Shown: piece by piece, positions 33,161-42,922 of the stretch
How the letters are laid out: each line of letters opens with the position of its first letter
Numbering within the stretch: position 1 is the stretch's first letter
Assembly (NCBI GenBank): GCA_004282875.1
Contig: SHLT01000001.1
Span: 62,001-126,000 of the forward strand
Origin: Chromatiales bacterium
GTDB taxonomy: Bacteria > Pseudomonadota > Gammaproteobacteria > Steroidobacterales > Woeseiaceae
DNA length: 64,000 nucleotides
Direction of reading: 5' to 3'
Notes under the pieces: model-generated
Seen by the model: the letters and a program-made list of their open reading frames with translations, nothing else
The model's database searches: none
What the model was told of the DNA's origin: nothing
Position numbers and translations under genes: made by a program

Positions 33161-36046
33161 ATGTATAGACCAAAACCTTTGTCGAGGGCTGTGAAGTACG
33201 CTCTGGGCGCAAGTGCTGGTTCGCTCGCCTTGGGCTTGTCACCACAGGTGCTCGCACAAGACGATGCGGAAGAGGTACTTGAAGAAATCGTCACGACGGG
33301 TTCTCGAATCCCGGTTGACCAGAACTTGCTTGCCACCAGCCCGGTTACAACGGTTGATGCCAGCGAGCTTCGGTTCAGTGGCGTAACGCGCGTCGAAGAT
33401 CTGGTTAACGATCTTCCTCAGGTTGTGCCTGAGCTGACGTCTAACGACTCGAACGGTTCGACGGGTACAGCAACGCTTGACCTTCGTGGTCTCGGTTCTG
33501 ACCGAACGCTGGTCCTGGTTAACGGCCACCGTATGGGCTTCGGCGATCCGTTTGCACTTGCTCCCGATATCAACCAGATCCCGGGTAACCTCGTCGAGCG
33601 CGTAGAGCTGCTGACGGGTGGTGCATCGTCAACCTACGGTTCCGACGCTGTATCTGGCGTTATCAACTTCATCATGAAAGATGACTTTGAAGGCTTTCAG
33701 CTCGACTACCAGGTATCTGGCTACCGTCATGACAACGGTGCTGGCGATGCCCAGGCCGCAATTGCGGCAGCTGGCTACGACCAGGCTCCGGGCAGCGTAA
33801 CCGACGGCGAGACGACCAACGTCAACGTCATCATCGGTGCCAACACGCCTGACGGTCGCGGCAACGTAACCGGCTACCTCGGCTATCGTGACATCGAAGC
33901 TATCCGTCACTCCGAGCGTGATTACAGTGCCTGTGCACTGGGTGGTGACGGCGGTACGGTAGGTGATTGCCGCGGTTCGTCTACGACGCCTGCTGGCTCG
34001 TTCCGTAACTTCGACGACATCGACCTGCGCCTCGACCTGACCACGGGTGACTTTGTTCCGCGTGCGGGCGAGACGTACAACTACGGTCCGTTGAACTACT
34101 TCCAGCGCCCGGATGAGCGTTGGACAGCCGGCATGTTCGGTCGCTATGAAGTCGCTGAAGGCTTCGAGGCTTATGCCGAATTCTCGTTCATGGACGATCG
34201 CAGCCTGGCTCAGATCGCTCCTTCCGGCACGTTCTTCAACAATAACTTCCTGAACTGCGACAACCCGCTCATGTCCGATCAGCAGACGACTGCGATTGGC
34301 TGCCCGGACCGCAACCCGGGAACGACGGTACCGATCTACGTCGGTCGTCGTAATGTTGAAGGTGGTCCGCGCTTTGACGACCTGCAGCATCAGTCCAGCC
34401 GTGCTCTCGTCGGTTTCCGTGGCGACATCAACGAGAACTGGCGTTTTGACATGTTCATCAACTACGCGCGCCTGAACTACACCGAGGTCTACAACAACGA
34501 TCTTTCGATCACGAACATCATTCGTTCTCTGAACGTTGTTGCTGATCCGGTAACCGGCGAGCCGGTTTGCCAGTCTGCCGTTGACGGTTCTGATCCTGCT
34601 TGTGTGCCTTACAACGTATTCCAGCCGGGTGGTTCGACGGCTGCGGCACGTTCCTACATCGATCTGCCGCTCTTCTCGAAGGGTGACCTCGATATGGGAC
34701 AGGCTGTTGGTTACGTTGAAGGCGACCTCGGTATTGCGTTGCCGTCCGCTGGCGACAGCATTTCGGTCGTAATTGGTGCCGAGTACCGTGATGACGCATT
34801 GGTCTTTGACCTCGATCAGAACTACAACAACGGTAATGCTGCCGGTCAGGGTGGTGCCACCGCTGACGTATCCGGTAGCGTATCGGTAACGGAGTTCTTC
34901 ACGGAAGCACGTATTCCGCTCATCCAGGACAAGCAGTTCGCCGAAGATCTTTCTCTCGACCTTCGCTACCGCTTCTCTGACTACAACCTCGGCTTCGACG
35001 CCGACACGTGGTCTACGGGTGTTGCATGGTCACCGACCGAGATGTTCAAGGTTCGCGCGAGCCTCTCTCGCTCGGTACGCGCACCGAACATCAACGAGCT
35101 GTTCCAGCCGCAGACGATTGGTCTCTGGCAGGGTACGGATCCTTGTGCCGGCGCAACTCCGACGCTGACCGAAGCACAGTGTGCACGTACGGGTGTACCG
35201 GCTGGCTCCTACGGTTCCGTAGCGGCTAACCCGGCTGACCAGTACAACGGTCTGTTCGGCGGTAACCCGGGTCTCGATCCTGAGACGTCTGACTCTCTCA
35301 CGGTTGGCTTCGTTGTCCAGACGGACTTCGGCCTGGCCGTCAGTGTCGACTACTGGCAGGTTGAAGTTGAAGATGCAATCTCGACGATTGGTGCTGAGTT
35401 CATCATCGAAGAGTGCGCATTGGGCAACGACTCGCTGTGTAGCCTGATTCAGCGTAGCCCGGTCAACGGCAACGTTTGGGTAGGTTCTGGTCCGGACGCA
35501 CCGCGTGTCGAACTGACTGACGTCAACATCGGCTTCTTCGAAGTATCCGGTATCGATATCAACGGTACGTACTCGGCTGAATTCGGCGACCACGTTCTCG
35601 ACTTCACGCTGCGCGGCACGGCTCTGACCACATGGGATGACCAGCCGCAGCCTGGTGGCGAAATCAACGACTGTAAGGGCACCTGGGGTGGCGACTGTGG
35701 CCGTCCGCGTCCTGAGTGGAAGCACACGTTCTCCACTCGCTGGGGTACGCCTGTTAGCGGTCTTGACGTCGTAGGTACCTGGCGCTACGTCGGTGAAGTT
35801 GACGAGCATCGGAACGACCGTGTTTCGGCTGACGCACAGAACTACATTGATCTGTCGGCAGCTTACGGATTCAGTCTCGGTGGTGGTGATGCCCAGATTA
35901 CGTTCGGCATCAACAACATCTTCGACGAAGATCCTCCGTACCACGGCCTGTTCAACACAGCCGCGTACAGCAACGGTAATACGATTCCTGGCGCCTGGGA
36001 CCCTCTCGGTCAGTACTGGTTCCTCGGTCTGAACTTCGCATACTAA
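33161..36046 (+). CDS. TonB-dependent outer-membrane receptor
   Basis: 961 residues. A signal peptide (about 1-32, ending VLAQ) precedes the plug domain: EEIVTTGSRIP, VNDLPQVVPEL, TLDLRGLGSDRTLVLVNGHRM, VERVELLTGGASSTYGSDAVSGVINFIM. The 22-strand barrel ends with the terminal aromatic segment YWFLGLNFAY. Codon use favours GGT, CGT, GTT and AAC far more than in neighbouring genes, a sign of very high expression. A strong UUCG-loop terminator follows. Large insertions in the extracellular loops contain Cys pairs. The substrate is unknown; enzymes nearby suggest a modified peptide or siderophore-like ligand. Confidence 0.95.
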   Translation: MYRPKPLSRAVKYALGASAGSLALGLSPQVLAQDDAEEVLEEIVTTGSRIPVDQNLLATSPVTTVDASELRFSGVTRVEDLVNDLPQVVPELTSNDSNGSTGTATLDLRGLGSDRTLVLVNGHRMGFGDPFALAPDINQIPGNLVERVELLTGGASSTYGSDAVSGVINFIMKDDFEGFQLDYQVSGYRHDNGAGDAQAAIAAAGYDQAPGSVTDGETTNVNVIIGANTPDGRGNVTGYLGYRDIEAIRHSERDYSACALGGDGGTVGDCRGSSTTPAGSFRNFDDIDLRLDLTTGDFVPRAGETYNYGPLNYFQRPDERWTAGMFGRYEVAEGFEAYAEFSFMDDRSLAQIAPSGTFFNNNFLNCDNPLMSDQQTTAIGCPDRNPGTTVPIYVGRRNVEGGPRFDDLQHQSSRALVGFRGDINENWRFDMFINYARLNYTEVYNNDLSITNIIRSLNVVADPVTGEPVCQSAVDGSDPACVPYNVFQPGGSTAAARSYIDLPLFSKGDLDMGQAVGYVEGDLGIALPSAGDSISVVIGAEYRDDALVFDLDQNYNNGNAAGQGGATADVSGSVSVTEFFTEARIPLIQDKQFAEDLSLDLRYRFSDYNLGFDADTWSTGVAWSPTEMFKVRASLSRSVRAPNINELFQPQTIGLWQGTDPCAGATPTLTEAQCARTGVPAGSYGSVAANPADQYNGLFGGNPGLDPETSDSLTVGFVVQTDFGLAVSVDYWQVEVEDAISTIGAEFIIEECALGNDSLCSLIQRSPVNGNVWVGSGPDAPRVELTDVNIGFFEVSGIDINGTYSAEFGDHVLDFTLRGTALTTWDDQPQPGGEINDCKGTWGGDCGRPRPEWKHTFSTRWGTPVSGLDVVGTWRYVGEVDEHRNDRVSADAQNYIDLSAAYGFSLGGGDAQITFGINNIFDEDPPYHGLFNTAAYSNGNTIPGAWDPLGQYWFLGLNFAY

Positions 36047-36069
36047 GCGAGACCGTTTGCACTACAATG

Positions 36070-36100
36070 ATCGGCGGGCTTCGGCCCGCCGATTTTTTTT
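36070..36100 (+). terminator. Rho-independent terminator of TonB receptor gene
   Basis: A 10-bp G+C-rich stem (ATCGGCGGGC / GCCCGCCGAT) with a TTCG tetraloop is followed directly by eight T residues (36093-36100). It begins 24 bp after the receptor stop and ends at the start of the next gene. Confidence 0.92.
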
Positions 36101-36115
36101 GTGAAGACTGTTTTC

Positions 36116-37957
36116 ATGAGCCGCAAGCAATCCGACGCGAACGACCCGCGCCATTCCCAACTGGTTGAACCGCTGCGTTCAGCCGTCATCGCCCACGAAG
36201 GCGGCGATCTCCAGAAGGCTTACCCGCTCTACCGGCAGTTCGTGGCCGATAATCCGAAGCACCCAACCGCACTGCAGCTGTTCGGGCTGCTGCTGTCCCA
36301 GCTCGGCCAGCTCGAACCCGCGATCAACCTGATGCGTGAGTCGCTGCAACTGTTTCCGAAGCAACCCGAAGTCGCGAACAACCTTGGCAATGCTCTGCTG
36401 CGTGCCGGCCTCATCGACGAGGCGATAGCCAGCTACGCCGAGGCGATCCGGCTGCACCCTGGCTATGCCGACGCACAGCGCAACCTGGGCCTTGCCTGTT
36501 CGAAGGCCGGACGTCACGAGGAGGGGGTGGCCGTACTCGAGAAGTGCCTCGCTGCCAACCCGAAGGATGCTGCAGCCTGGATGGCGATAGGCAGTATCCA
36601 CCTCAAGCTGGAACACATCGATCGGGCGACCGAGGCGTTCGAAAAGGCCGTCGAGCTGCGGCCAGACTATGCGGATGCGCATCACAATCTCGGTCTCTGC
36701 AAACGACTGCGGCATTTCCCCGAGGAGGCGCTGGAGCACTACAAGAAGGCTCAGGAGCTGGGTCTCGACCGGCCAGAGCTGCACCACAACATGGGAAACG
36801 CCTATATCGATATCCAGTTGGCCGATCCCGCGATCGATGCGTATCGCGAAGCACTCAGACGCAATCCCGCCGACATCGACACGCACAAGAACCTGAACTC
36901 CCTGCTCTGGCAGCAGGACCAGCTCGACGAGTACCTGGAGTCTTACCGGGACGTCCTGGCACAAGACCCGGAAGCCGAGCTTCTGCGAATCTCGTATGCG
37001 GCTGCGCTGAACCAGAGTGATTCGCACGAGACCGCGGAGGCGGTTCTCAGGGAGGGCTTGCAGTACTCGCAGTCCAGCGAGATCAAGAGCCAGCTTGCCT
37101 ACACGCTGGAAGAACAGGGCCGCTGGGACGAAGCGCTGTTGCTCCACGAGGGAGCCGTCAAGACGCCCGGCGCTCGGCCCAATCATCTCATCAGCTACGG
37201 ACGTGCCCTGCTCGCATGCCGGAAACCGGACGAGGCACTTGAGCAGATAAAGCAGGGTGCCGCATCGACGCCGTTCAATCAGCGTTCGCTGGCGTACCTG
37301 GGGCTGTGCTGGCGCATGCTGGATGACGAGCGCGATGACTACCTGAACGATTACGAATCGATGATCGTTCCTTATGACCTGCCGCTGCCGGATGGCTATG
37401 CCAGCGTGGAAGAGTTCAACGAGCGCCTGCGCAAGGCGCTGGAACCGCTGCATATTGGCCTGCGTCACCCGGCGGAGCAGACGCTGCGTGGCGGCAGCCA
37501 GACGAGTGGCAACCTGTTTGACCGGCGGGATCCGGAAATCCAGGCGCTGGTCGCCTCACTGCGACCCTGCATCGAAGACTATATCGGCCGCTTCCCGCAG
37601 ATTTCGGAGCATCCGTTGTTTATGCGGAAGACCGGCAACTACGATTTCAATGCGTCGTGGTCGGTGCGTCTTGTCGACTGCGGTTTTCACACGATGCACA
37701 CGCACCCGCTGGGTTGGATCAGTTCGGCCTATTACGTTCAGGTCCCGGCCGTTGTCTCCGAAGACGACAAGCACGGGGGTGGCATCAAGTTTGGCCAACC
37801 GGATATCGATATCGGCGAGGCCGGCGCTGCGCGGCGGCAAATCCAGCCGACCGCCGGGCGGCTAGTGCTGTTTCCGTCTTACATGTGGCACGGCACGGTG
37901 CCGTTCGATTCGGACGAACCGAGAATGACAGCGCCGTTCGACGTGGTTCCCGTATAG
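36116..37957 (+). CDS. TPR protein with C-terminal putative 2OG-Fe(II) oxygenase domain (PF13759-like)
   Basis: 613 residues from the ATG at 36116; a GTG at 36101 in the same frame touches the terminator T-tract and is less likely. Residues 10-400 are tandem tetratricopeptide repeats (LGNALLRAGLIDEAIASYAEAIRLHPGYADA and similar units about 34 residues apart). The C-terminal 180 residues carry the double-stranded beta-helix pattern of this oxygenase family: HTHPLGWISSAYYV with His528 and His530, then GRLVLFPSYMWHGTVPF with His592. No HxD is visible; the family often shows HxH in this position. It probably hydroxylates a peptide or protein held by the TPRs. Confidence 0.8.
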   Translation: MSRKQSDANDPRHSQLVEPLRSAVIAHEGGDLQKAYPLYRQFVADNPKHPTALQLFGLLLSQLGQLEPAINLMRESLQLFPKQPEVANNLGNALLRAGLIDEAIASYAEAIRLHPGYADAQRNLGLACSKAGRHEEGVAVLEKCLAANPKDAAAWMAIGSIHLKLEHIDRATEAFEKAVELRPDYADAHHNLGLCKRLRHFPEEALEHYKKAQELGLDRPELHHNMGNAYIDIQLADPAIDAYREALRRNPADIDTHKNLNSLLWQQDQLDEYLESYRDVLAQDPEAELLRISYAAALNQSDSHETAEAVLREGLQYSQSSEIKSQLAYTLEEQGRWDEALLLHEGAVKTPGARPNHLISYGRALLACRKPDEALEQIKQGAASTPFNQRSLAYLGLCWRMLDDERDDYLNDYESMIVPYDLPLPDGYASVEEFNERLRKALEPLHIGLRHPAEQTLRGGSQTSGNLFDRRDPEIQALVASLRPCIEDYIGRFPQISEHPLFMRKTGNYDFNASWSVRLVDCGFHTMHTHPLGWISSAYYVQVPAVVSEDDKHGGGIKFGQPDIDIGEAGAARRQIQPTAGRLVLFPSYMWHGTVPFDSDEPRMTAPFDVVPV

Positions 37958-37961
37958 CGGC

Positions 37962-38933
37962 CTAGGGCCGCGCAGCGACGATTGCCCAGGCGAGCGGTGG
38001 AGCATCGTCTGCGTGCGCGAGCGTATCGGCACGCTGCATCTCGAACCCGCTCTTCTCGAGATCCTCGATCACCTTGTTGAATTGCGCTGCATCGATCGCA
38101 ACGTCCAGCATCGACGCCATGCGACCCTCGTAGGCATCAATAGCATCGCCCATTTTTTCGAGCCAGCCGACGACAGAGGCACCGTCATAATGTTGCATGC
38201 GCTGGTGAATCGTCCGGACGTCGCGATAGACCCTCATGATGGTGTCGGCGGCGACATCACGGCCATAGCGAGCCATGATGTCCTCCAGCGCCTTGATAGC
38301 CGGCGCGAACTTCCGTCCGGCCTCCTGGTAGGCGGCCTTGTCGCCGCCCTTGAGGACCGCGTAGGCTGCTTCGAACATGGCGATACAACGAGGGATAAAC
38401 TCCGCCTTCTTCATATCCTGGATCGCAAGGAGGCTGGCCTCGCATTGTTCATGGATCAGGCCGTTGCGGTGATGGACGAGCAGGATGAGCTCGCCACCCG
38501 GGGCGACCAGCCTGGAAATCGCGCTGATCGCGTCGATGCCTGCGTACTCGACGCCGTACTGGCTAACGACGATGTCGAAGCTCCCGGCGTCAAACGGACT
38601 GTTGGCCGCATCGGCCACGACCCCGCGGACGCCGGAGAAGCGCTCTTCCAGCATTCGAATCGCGGAATCGGATATATCGAGACAGGTGAAATCCGGCAAG
38701 TTCTCGCCGTAGACGCGCGATGCTGACTCGATGACCGCGCCGTTGCCGCTGGCGATGTCGATAATCCGGGCTGACTCGCGATGCTCTCGGATACCGCGAA
38801 AGATGTCGTCCCAGAATGACAGCACCAACGGGTCTGTCGTGCCGCCACCGGAAAACGCCGCACTCGATTGCGCCCCCGCCCAATAGGTGTCCCAACTTTC
38901 GATTACCGGGCGTGTTTCAGATTCTTCATTCAT
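37962..38933 (-). CDS. Class I SAM-dependent methyltransferase
   Basis: 323 residues from the ATG at 38933. The Rossmann-like methyltransferase motif I is ARIIDIASGNGAVIESA; motif II is DFTCLDISDSAIRMLEERF; motif IV is FDIVVSQYGVEYAG. The C-terminal third is helical (about 150 residues) without a known signature. The acceptor substrate is unknown. It is on the strand opposite to the TPR genes, with only 4 bp to the 2OG oxygenase gene end, and is divergent from the small periplasmic protein gene. Confidence 0.85.
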   Translation of the reverse strand: MNEESETRPVIESWDTYWAGAQSSAAFSGGGTTDPLVLSFWDDIFRGIREHRESARIIDIASGNGAVIESASRVYGENLPDFTCLDISDSAIRMLEERFSGVRGVVADAANSPFDAGSFDIVVSQYGVEYAGIDAISAISRLVAPGGELILLVHHRNGLIHEQCEASLLAIQDMKKAEFIPRCIAMFEAAYAVLKGGDKAAYQEAGRKFAPAIKALEDIMARYGRDVAADTIMRVYRDVRTIHQRMQHYDGASVVGWLEKMGDAIDAYEGRMASMLDVAIDAAQFNKVIEDLEKSGFEMQRADTLAHADDAPPLAWAIVAARP

Positions 38934-39011
38934 CGGTTTCACGGTACTATAAACTCTCAATCCTACGTTAATAAGAGGCCGGGCTATGCCCGTGCAAATG
39001 GGTGGAGTTCT

Positions 39012-39476
39012 ATGCCACAGAAGACCGGGGTGGTGCTGTTTCTTGCCGGAGTGATGACGGCCAGCAGTGTGGCCGCCGACGATGATACGGCCTTGGCGCG
39101 ATGCGTGTCTATTGATGATGCGGGACAAAGGCTTGCGTGCTATGACGAGATTGCCGGCAGGGTATCGAGCGCGGATGAGAGTGCTGTGACGCCCGCCCCG
39201 ATTTCAGAGGACTACGGTGCGGAGCAGTTAAGCCAGGACAATCCTGCCAGGAAGGTCGAGAAGCCCGTGCTCGTCAAAGTCACATCGTGCCGCAAGGATA
39301 GCCGCAGGCGATACTACTTTTATCTCGAGAACGGCCAGGTCTGGCGACAGAATGACGACGACCGCCTGCGTTTCAAGGAATGCGATTTCAATGCCACGAT
39401 CGTCAGGGACGGCTTCGGCTACAAGCTGCAGGTCGAAGGGCAAAAGCAGCGCACACGCGTGAAGCGCGTACAATAA
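39012..39476 (+). CDS. Small exported protein with DDAxRLxCYD motif, unknown function
   Basis: 154 residues from the ATG at 39012, supported by GGTGGAG upstream and an immediate signal peptide (about 1-21, SSVAA). The mature N-terminus has ARCVSIDDAGQRLACYDEIAGR, a short motif found in many exported proteins of proteobacteria, including some linked to type VI secretion. The C-terminal half is a compact beta-rich, basic segment (VKVTSCRKDSRRRYYFYLENGQVWRQ...GYKLQV). Function unknown. It lies 29 bp before the TPR-sulfotransferase gene and could be co-transcribed. Confidence 0.65.
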   Translation: MPQKTGVVLFLAGVMTASSVAADDDTALARCVSIDDAGQRLACYDEIAGRVSSADESAVTPAPISEDYGAEQLSQDNPARKVEKPVLVKVTSCRKDSRRRYYFYLENGQVWRQNDDDRLRFKECDFNATIVRDGFGYKLQVEGQKQRTRVKRVQ

Positions 39477-39505
39477 GCGCGACCAGAAAACGGGAATTAC
39501 AATCT

Positions 39506-41056
39506 ATGTCTTCCGACGTCAACGCCCTGGAAGGGCAGGTGGCCAGCGCCATGCAGCAGCAGCGTTGGGACGACGCGCTCGATGCTCTGCGACAGTTAAT
39601 CGAAATCGATCCGGATCGCCTGAACTACACAGCCAGGTTTGCTCATCTTCTCGACGGTCTGGGTCATACACAACACGCAGTCGATATCTATCGGCGCTTT
39701 CTCGACAGGAACCCGGATGCGGCGACCGCGCACTTCAACGTGGCGGGTTTGTACAAGAAGTTGCAGCAGGATGATCTCGCTCTGGCGGCGCTCGATGAGG
39801 CGATCCGGCTCCGAATCGATCGTGTCGAAGAGGTCTACTTGAACAAGGGCGTCCTGTATGCGGAAACGCACCGGCCGGAGAAGGCCAGGGCATGTTACGA
39901 GAAGGCGTTGAGCCTGGCACCGGACTATGTGTCCGCCTTGTTCAACCTGGCGGGTTTGCTCGAGGAAGAGGGCGACCGGCAGCGGGCCGTGGATATCTAC
40001 AATCGTATCCTCGAGATACAGCCGGATTATTGCGAAGCCCTATCGCGGCTGGCCTACGCCGAGAAGATGAGCACGGACCACGCAGAGCTCGTAGAGCGCC
40101 TGGAGAAGGCCGTTGCAGACACGAAGTCTGACGCTTATGCGCAGCAGACACTCAACTTTGCCCTGGGCAAGGCTCGCGACGACCTGCAGCAGTACGATGA
40201 GGCCGCCGCTGCCTACACGGCAGCCAACAAGGCGGCCAGGATGACGGCAGTGCCCTACGATCGCGCGCAGACCGAGCAGGCCTTTGACCAGCTTATCGAG
40301 ATCTATGATCCGGAATGGATCGCAAGCACATCCACCGGCTCCGACGCGGAACCGATCTTCATCTGCGGCATGTATCGGTCGGGCTCTACGCTGCTCGAGC
40401 ACAGGCTGGCGGGCCATCCGGCAATCGTTGCAGGCGGCGAGCTTGACGTGCTGCCATGGATGATCGGGCGCAACTTCGCACCGTATCCGCAGGGCGTCAG
40501 GGCAGCCTCGGCGGAACGTCTGCGCGAGATGGCGGCGTACTACCAGTCACGCGTGCAGTCCTTTTTTCCAGGCGAGCACCGCGTCACCGACAAGCGTCCG
40601 ACGAACTTCATGGACCTCGGCCTGATCAAGGTGTTGTTCCCGAAAGCCAAGATCATCCATACAACGCGCCACATTGCGGATAATTGCCTGTCGGTTTTCT
40701 TCCAGCAGATGGGCCCGGGCTTCGGCTATGCGACCGACCTCGGTGACGCTGCACACTATTACCGGCAGCAGGAGCGGCTCAAGGCGCACTGGCAGGCCTG
40801 TTTCGGTGACGACCTGCACACGGTCCGCTATGAAGAATTGATAGCGGACCCGGAAGCGGTACTGCGGGGCGTGCTTAATTACCTGGCGCTCGACTGGGAT
40901 GATGGCGTGCTCGAGCCCGAGCAAGACGGTACGCGCGTCAGGACCGCCAGTATCTGGCAGGTGCGCCAGCCGTTACATTCCGGTTCGCAAGGGCGCTGGG
41001 CAAACTACCGGTCCCTCGTCGAGGCCGTCCCGGAACTTGCGGACGCGACGCGCTAG
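39506..41056 (+). CDS. TPR-containing sulfotransferase family protein
   Basis: 516 residues from the ATG at 39506. Residues 5-260 are tetratricopeptide repeats. The sulfotransferase domain begins at about 280, with the 5'-phosphosulfate loop PIFICGMYRSGSTLLEHRL (283-301). A PAPS-binding second element, KIIHTTRHIADNCLSVFFQ, follows, then VRYEELIADPEAVL. It transfers sulfate from PAPS to a protein, peptide or glycan hydroxyl. The TPR module probably binds a protein substrate. Genes of this type commonly lie near TonB receptors. Confidence 0.88.
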   Translation: MSSDVNALEGQVASAMQQQRWDDALDALRQLIEIDPDRLNYTARFAHLLDGLGHTQHAVDIYRRFLDRNPDAATAHFNVAGLYKKLQQDDLALAALDEAIRLRIDRVEEVYLNKGVLYAETHRPEKARACYEKALSLAPDYVSALFNLAGLLEEEGDRQRAVDIYNRILEIQPDYCEALSRLAYAEKMSTDHAELVERLEKAVADTKSDAYAQQTLNFALGKARDDLQQYDEAAAAYTAANKAARMTAVPYDRAQTEQAFDQLIEIYDPEWIASTSTGSDAEPIFICGMYRSGSTLLEHRLAGHPAIVAGGELDVLPWMIGRNFAPYPQGVRAASAERLREMAAYYQSRVQSFFPGEHRVTDKRPTNFMDLGLIKVLFPKAKIIHTTRHIADNCLSVFFQQMGPGFGYATDLGDAAHYYRQQERLKAHWQACFGDDLHTVRYEELIADPEAVLRGVLNYLALDWDDGVLEPEQDGTRVRTASIWQVRQPLHSGSQGRWANYRSLVEAVPELADATR

Positions 41057-41082
41057 ACGATCAGCCTGCTTCGGTTGCCGCG

Positions 41083-42867
41083 CTATTCGCCGCGGCGCGG
41101 AATGTCCTCCCCGAGCATCAGGGCGCGCACGAAACGAACTGGCGGCGAACCATAGGACAGCACCTGGTCGTGGTAGCGGCGCAGCGTAAACTCGTCACCC
41201 CAGAGTTCCTCGACGGCCGCACGCATCTCGAGGTGCTCCTGGTAACCGACGAAATAAGTGGAGAGCTGTGCTGAAGTCAGCTGCGCACGTACCCACTTAC
41301 CCGCGGCTTCGCGTTCTTCCTGGAAGCCGCCTTCGACCATTAGCTTCATGGCGGCGTCCCGCGTCATACCATCGACGTGAATGGCCGAGTCGATAATCGC
41401 ATTGGTGATGGCGCGCAGGTACCACTTCAGGTTGATCAGCTTCATCAATGGATCGTGGTTCTGGTAGCCGGCCTCGATCATCATTTGCTCGGCATACACG
41501 CCCCAACCTTCGACAAACGGTCCCGACCACAGGACGCTGCGCAGCGTCGACGGGTAGCGATTGCTCAAAGCCAGTTGCAGGTAGTGCCCCGGCACGCCCT
41601 CGTGAATGGTCAGGTCCTGAATCGAGTACAGGTTGTACTCGCGCAGAAACGATTCAACCTGCTCTTCGGTCCAGTCATCGGGCAACGGGGCCACGGCATA
41701 GAATGCCGGCTGGTCCCGGTCGAGAGGGCCGGGCGGGTCCAGGTAAGCAACCGTTACGCCACGCTGGAATTCCGGCATGATGATGATCTCAACCGGTTCC
41801 TCGGGCATCGTGACGATGTTGTGTTCGATGACGAAGTCGATCGCTTCCTGCAACTGTTGTTTTGCAACGTCGACGATGCCGTCACGGGGTGGCAGCTTCC
41901 GGTAGGCTTCTTCGAGCGCAGCGCGGATGATGGCCTGCTTGTAGGCCTCGTCCGGACTGTCAGGAAACGTCGTCATCGGATGCGTCTTGAGATAGACGAT
42001 CTTGGCGACCTCGAACATCTCGTTGCGGACCTTTTCGTACTCTTGCTCGGCGCGCGCCGTAATGTCCTTGCGGCTCAGGGGCGAATTCAGCGCGAACGCG
42101 AGCTTCGTGTCGTAGAGCGCCTCGCCGACGCGGAAATCGCCGTTGGCGCGCGGCAACAACTCTTCCTCGAGCCACGTCTGGTGATCGGCAACCGCATTCC
42201 TGGCCGTTTCGATCGCGGCGCTGAGTCGCGCCTGTTGTTCGCTCGTCAGCACATCCATGCGCGGGATGATCATCGTGTCGATGATTGAATTCAGGCCGGG
42301 ATTCTGGGCGATTGCCGTTTCGGCGTGAATTTTCGGAACACGGGACGGTTCGAGCGAGCCTCGTGCCTCTTCCAGGAAGCGCGGTATTTGTTCCAGCCGC
42401 GCGGTGGCCGACACGAGCCGCTGCTCAAGCGGGGCAAAATCGCGGGCCAGCAGCCCGTAAATAGCGCCGCCGGAAATATTGATGTAATAGAGAGGATTCC
42501 AGGCCCATTCGCGCAGCGTCTCTATCGACCAGGTGCTGGACTCGATTTCGTGCAACAGGAGCTCGGCATCAACCTGGTTGGCGCGTGAAAGCTCGTTGCG
42601 GTCCAGCGCCTCCAGCGCCGCCTGGTACTCGCGCAGCAGCTCCAATGATTCTGCCCGGGCCGCATCGTCGACGCGATCGAGTTCGTCATCGGCACGGTGG
42701 TCGCCGATAATCGTTGCGGTGGCCGGCGAAAAGTTGGCCAGGTCGTTCAGGTACTCGTCAGCGAGATTGCCGAATGCCTCGTCGGTCGGCGTGCCGGCGA
42801 AAGCGGCTGAAGCAAAAAGGCAGATGAGAGAAACAGGTACTAGTCGAATCACAGGGCGCCCTCGCAT
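41083..42867 (-). CDS. DUF885 family metallopeptidase-like protein, exported
   Basis: 594 residues from the ATG at 42867, chosen because a clear signal peptide (MRGRPVIRLVPVSLICLFASAAFA) starts there; no strong ribosome-binding site is visible. DUF885 hallmarks are SPATATIIGDHRADDELDR near the N-terminus and the gluzincin-like HEGVPGHYLQ (about residue 420), with further acidic residues in the GWGVYAEQMM segment. Probably a periplasmic dipeptidase or carboxypeptidase; the family is poorly characterised. It diverges from the L,D-transpeptidase gene with 55 bp between starts. Confidence 0.85.
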   Translation of the reverse strand: MRGRPVIRLVPVSLICLFASAAFAGTPTDEAFGNLADEYLNDLANFSPATATIIGDHRADDELDRVDDAARAESLELLREYQAALEALDRNELSRANQVDAELLLHEIESSTWSIETLREWAWNPLYYINISGGAIYGLLARDFAPLEQRLVSATARLEQIPRFLEEARGSLEPSRVPKIHAETAIAQNPGLNSIIDTMIIPRMDVLTSEQQARLSAAIETARNAVADHQTWLEEELLPRANGDFRVGEALYDTKLAFALNSPLSRKDITARAEQEYEKVRNEMFEVAKIVYLKTHPMTTFPDSPDEAYKQAIIRAALEEAYRKLPPRDGIVDVAKQQLQEAIDFVIEHNIVTMPEEPVEIIIMPEFQRGVTVAYLDPPGPLDRDQPAFYAVAPLPDDWTEEQVESFLREYNLYSIQDLTIHEGVPGHYLQLALSNRYPSTLRSVLWSGPFVEGWGVYAEQMMIEAGYQNHDPLMKLINLKWYLRAITNAIIDSAIHVDGMTRDAAMKLMVEGGFQEEREAAGKWVRAQLTSAQLSTYFVGYQEHLEMRAAVEELWGDEFTLRRYHDQVLSYGSPPVRFVRALMLGEDIPRRGE

Positions 42868-42922
42868 ATCGGGTTGTGCGGCCGACCTTAGCATGGTCTC
42901 CGCAGCCCTGTAAGATCGGCAT

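Noticed and set aside
36101..36115. GTG start at 36101 for the TPR-2OG oxygenase gene
   Set aside because: It directly abuts the terminator T-tract and has no ribosome-binding site; ATG 36116 is preferred, but the choice is not certain.
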